Positions 61,794 to 64,000 of a DNA stretch of 64,000 bases are shown here, one piece after another. The translations under genes and the position numbers were made by a program. The number at the start of each line of letters is the position of its first letter. Position 1 is the first letter of the stretch. Origin of the DNA: UBA6927 sp022447855 (GTDB lineage: Bacteria; Chloroflexota; Dehalococcoidia; Lucifugimonadales; UBA6927); assembly GCA_022447855.1 (NCBI GenBank), contig JAKUTX010000001.1, positions 1 to 64,000 on the forward strand, in the 5' to 3' direction. Under the pieces are notes generated by a model, which was not told the DNA's origin, made no database searches, and saw only the letters and a list, made by a program, of their open reading frames with translations.

Positions 61794-61973
61794 TTATTTA
61801 TGCTTATTAATTAAATCTACTACGCGATGATCAATATCATCAAGTTCTTTACCCGCATCAAAATAAGCAATTCCAAGATGTGCATCCCTAACTAAAAGTT
61901 CATAATCTGAATCATCAATCCAAGAATCCTCTAAATCCTTGAAAATTGCATCCAGTTGTAATCGATCTAGCAT
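61794..61973 (-). CDS. Small acidic hypothetical protein
   Basis: A 59-codon open frame from ATG 61973 to TAA, in the space between the RdhA-like gene and ilvD. The predicted protein (MLDRLQLDAIFKDLEDSW...) is strongly acidic with several Asp/Glu runs and probably helical. No Shine-Dalgarno is visible. Its length and position on the same strand as its neighbours suggest a real gene; family unknown. Confidence 0.5.
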   Translation of the reverse strand: MLDRLQLDAIFKDLEDSWIDDSDYELLVRDAHLGIAYFDAGKELDDIDHRVVDLINKHK

Positions 61974-62008
61974 GTAAATTGTCTGAATAAGGCTAAAAAT
62001 TTTAACCG

Positions 62009-63262
62009 TTATTCATCTCCCCTTGTAGTTTTACCTTTGTCTAAGACATCTTTTACACTTGTGACAAACTCCATAGCTTCAAAATCAGAAGTGGCGGTAC
62101 CTTTCTGCAAACGAGATTTAAATTGTTCGAACAACCAATCCTCTTTAGTTCCATGAGGGATTTCAAAAAATTTCCTATCAAATGAAGGCAATTCACCCGG
62201 TGCAAAATGACCTTTGTCTTGAAAGTCATAACCTTCCAAATTTTCAGAACCCTTACCCAAAACCTCTCCTGTATCGACATAATGTTCCATTACTGGCTTC
62301 ATCCCATAACGTTGTACTGGACAAGTCTTTACACAAATAGCACAACCAGAATACCTAGCCATTACAGGGCGGCATCTTTCATAAATTACTTTGAATTTCT
62401 CTACACCTCTCCACCAAATTTTTTCTCTGACCAAGGCTCGACCGGGACATCGATTAACGCAAATTTGACATTCTTTGCAAAAATTATTTATCCCATAGTC
62501 TATAGGTTCATCATGATTTAAAGGTGCATCAGTAGTAATTATGGCTAAACGTGAACGTGATCCGAAATGTGGAGAAAGTAACTGTCCATTAGCTCCTAAT
62601 TGTCCTAACCCCGCAGCAACAAACATGGGAATGAAAGCTGCACTATTATCGTTAGGGCTATGAACTTGAGCATGATATCCTCGCTCTCTTATATAATCTG
62701 CTAAATCCAACATCAATGCCCCTTCAATCTCATATGTACCAAAATGAGCCTGCTCAGCTGCTAAGCTAGGGATACTTTGTGTCATTACATAATCTTGCTC
62801 TACAGCCAAACAAATAGCGTGCTCATAACGCACCCAACTCTTCTTGCTTGAATAGGCATAATGAAAATCGTATCGAGTAAAACCAACTTCTCCGAAACCT
62901 AATTCTCTAGCTTTAGAACGAATATCTTCAGTTATTTGCTTATCATTTTCAGGAATTCCTGTGGGCTCCAAATCACCAGAAACCATGGCAGCATCAACCA
63001 ACGGTTTTACTAACTCATCATGTCTCTCTCTATACTCATAGATGTCATCTTCATAAACAGTCCAAACCCACTCTCTATCCGCAGCTTTCTCTACATTCTG
63101 ACTCTCAATGGGGTACATTCTTGAATAGAAAGAAACATCTTCATGTCGGATTGGGATACCAGGAACGGTTGTTAAATCATCCGCAATGGGAATTTCAACA
63201 TCCTTGTCGGACACAGTCCTACCAGGTCTTACTACTACGTGATCTACCGATTTAAGCGCCAT
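62009..63262 (-). CDS. Reductive-dehalogenase-like corrinoid/Fe-S protein, soluble
   Basis: A 417-aa protein of the RdhA/QueG fold. The corrinoid-domain-like segment AGLGQLGANGQLLSPHFGSR (217-236) is followed by DEPIDYGINNFC, then two ferredoxin clusters: Cys262, Cys265, Cys268, Cys272 and Cys297, Cys307, Cys310, Cys314. RdhA proteins cut halogens from organohalides. There is no Tat signal and no membrane segment, and no rdhB-type anchor follows, so it is not a respiratory RdhA. GAGGTG lies near the ATG. The closest known relatives are soluble RdhA-like proteins, whose substrate is often unknown. Confidence 0.78.
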   Translation of the reverse strand: MALKSVDHVVVRPGRTVSDKDVEIPIADDLTTVPGIPIRHEDVSFYSRMYPIESQNVEKAADREWVWTVYEDDIYEYRERHDELVKPLVDAAMVSGDLEPTGIPENDKQITEDIRSKARELGFGEVGFTRYDFHYAYSSKKSWVRYEHAICLAVEQDYVMTQSIPSLAAEQAHFGTYEIEGALMLDLADYIRERGYHAQVHSPNDNSAAFIPMFVAAGLGQLGANGQLLSPHFGSRSRLAIITTDAPLNHDEPIDYGINNFCKECQICVNRCPGRALVREKIWWRGVEKFKVIYERCRPVMARYSGCAICVKTCPVQRYGMKPVMEHYVDTGEVLGKGSENLEGYDFQDKGHFAPGELPSFDRKFFEIPHGTKEDWLFEQFKSRLQKGTATSDFEAMEFVTSVKDVLDKGKTTRGDE

Positions 63263-63352
63263 TACATCACCTCATACCTAGAGCCAGAATCAGAATTTAA
63301 CCTAAATTTCCATATAGTTTTATTGCCAATACTCTATCACATTTAAAAAAAT

Positions 63353-64000
63353 TTAGAGTTTTCTAGAACTGCCCTTTTGAAATTCATAAAAATTCCTAAT
63401 CACAAATACAATTGCTCCAACAATTATGACCGATAAAAATGTTATAGACCTATCAAGCAAAACTACGGAGATTGCATCAGCATTGCTCAGTGTGATTAAA
63501 AGTATTCCTATTGTTCCAGCTTCTACTGCTCCAATACCTCCAGGAGTTGGAACCACACTCAATAAGGCATGAGATAAAGCTACTATAGGAATTAAGATTA
63601 ATGGCACTTCAAACCCCAAAGAAACTACCACAAAATACAATCTCAATATTTCTAAAAGCCACCCAATACAACTCAACAAAACTAGGAGATAAATTTTCTT
63701 AAAACTACTCAAGGCACCTTTTTGGAACTGAAAATAAAATTGTTTGATTTTAGAAGGAAGTCTTGTTTGAATAAAATTCCTGAAGAATCGCATGAGAATC
63801 AAAACCATAATCAAAAACAATGTCATCAAAAATGCAATACTAAATATATATTTTAGTAACTGGTAATCCGTAGATGAACGTTGCCATATTAGAAAAAGAA
63901 AACTGATTGCTAAAATCCCAAAAACAACCATTGTATCCAGCACTCTTTCAGCCAATAATATCCCGAAACTCCATGAAATATCAGTACGGCTTTTTCTAGC
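63353..64000 (-). CDS. Lysylphosphatidylglycerol synthase TM region/flippase-like membrane protein (5' end missing)
   Basis: The frame is open from 63353 to the window edge, so the true start lies outside. The visible 215 residues contain about five membrane segments. The upstream stretch SRTDISWSFGILLAERVLD matches the conserved ERVLD motif, and SVVPTPGGIGAVEAG is the C-terminal signature of the UPF0104/AglD-MprF flippase-like family. These proteins are linked to lipid or lipid-linked sugar movement. A TTG at 63955 is an internal codon, not the start. Confidence 0.82.
   Translation of the reverse strand, partial: ARKSRTDISWSFGILLAERVLDTMVVFGILAISFLFLIWQRSSTDYQLLKYIFSIAFLMTLFLIMVLILMRFFRNFIQTRLPSKIKQFYFQFQKGALSSFKKIYLLVLLSCIGWLLEILRLYFVVVSLGFEVPLILIPIVALSHALLSVVPTPGGIGAVEAGTIGILLITLSNADAISVVLLDRSITFLSVIIVGAIVFVIRNFYEFQKGSSRKL

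Noticed and set aside
62009..63262. Complete respiratory reductive dehalogenase system
   Set aside because: No Tat signal in the protein, and no rdhB-type anchor, regulator or transposon next to it.
1..64000. Insertion sequences, prophage, CRISPR or integrated element
   Set aside because: No transposase, integrase, phage gene, repeat-spacer array or tRNA-flanked direct repeat is visible; the single tRNA is intact with no duplicate end nearby.

Overview
This window looks like a compact piece of chromosome from a low-GC (roughly one third G+C by eye) marine-type Chloroflexota, most like the SAR202/Dehalococcoidia lineage. That placement is inferred from gene content: an F420-dependent NADP reductase, an hspR-grpE-dnaK operon, a GuaB3-type IMP dehydrogenase, DUF3500, DUF6282, NIPSNAP, HpcH/HpaI, amidase and D-threonine-aldolase-like proteins, a reductive-dehalogenase-like protein without Tat signal, and a CxxxY-type CcmE. 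There is no 16S gene to confirm it. I see no insertion sequence, prophage, CRISPR array or plasmid function. Coding density is very high, operons are short, and tail-to-tail genes abut or overlap.

Layout. 1-3806 (minus): stringent-response enzyme RelA/SpoT, then rpsT, rpsP, khpA, rimM and an unidentified partial gene. 3942-7213 (plus): hisS-prfA-prmC. 7199-8335 (minus): guaB3, divergent from queG-udg-2-hydroxyacid dehydrogenase (8471-11258). 11270-13793 (minus): SDR, EamA permease, endonuclease IV. 13911-15847 (plus): a hydroxyacid-dehydrogenase-like protein and a zinc alcohol dehydrogenase. 15851-22608 (minus): npdG, an acetoin-utilization/histone-deacetylase-like enzyme, def, cca, secD, secF. 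22777-24837 (plus): an EF-G-like GTPase. 24851-26641 (minus): etfBA. 26954-29348 (plus): zinc-ribbon protein, MetF-like protein, small unknown, lipoprotein. 29378-30283 (minus): lipA. 30379-33332 (plus): RNA uracil methyltransferase, maf, tatA/B-like, tatC, with a second tatA facing them. 34370-44089 (plus): galE, rhodanese, PfkB kinase, ahcY, metK, phosphohexomutase, polA, tRNA-Gly(UCC), small unknown. 44096-46723 (minus): orphan methyltransferase, NifU-like small protein, D-threonine-aldolase-like enzyme. 46903-52860 (plus): c-type cytochrome lipoprotein, manC, class V aminotransferase, SDR, HpcH/HpaI aldolase, DUF3500. 52877-55774 (minus): hspR-grpE-dnaK. 55901-58620: DUF6282, VOC, amidase. 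58624-64000 (minus): ccmE, ccmD-like, ccmC, ilvD, a 59-aa protein, RdhA-like protein, and a partial membrane flippase-like protein.

How the genes fit together. Most of the window is housekeeping: translation and its quality control (ribosomal proteins, HisS, RF1 and its methyltransferase, CCA enzyme, deformylase), protein export (SecDF, Tat), chaperones, DNA repair/replication (PolA, UDG, Nfo) and the activated-methyl cycle (MetK-AhcY with a PfkB kinase). Overlaid are catabolic and redox genes typical of heterotrophic marine Chloroflexota (EtfAB, F420 reductase, amidase, aldolase, aminotransferase, dehydrogenases, cytochrome c and its maturation).

Points most worth a second look: a c-type cytochrome lipoprotein whose only start consistent with its signal peptide is AUC; a soluble RdhA-like corrinoid/Fe-S protein; an EF-G paralogue with the catalytic His replaced by Tyr; a MetF-like protein with the catalytic Glu replaced by Asp; and several palindromes sitting on divergent promoters. 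I found no clear evidence of a wholly new multi-gene system.
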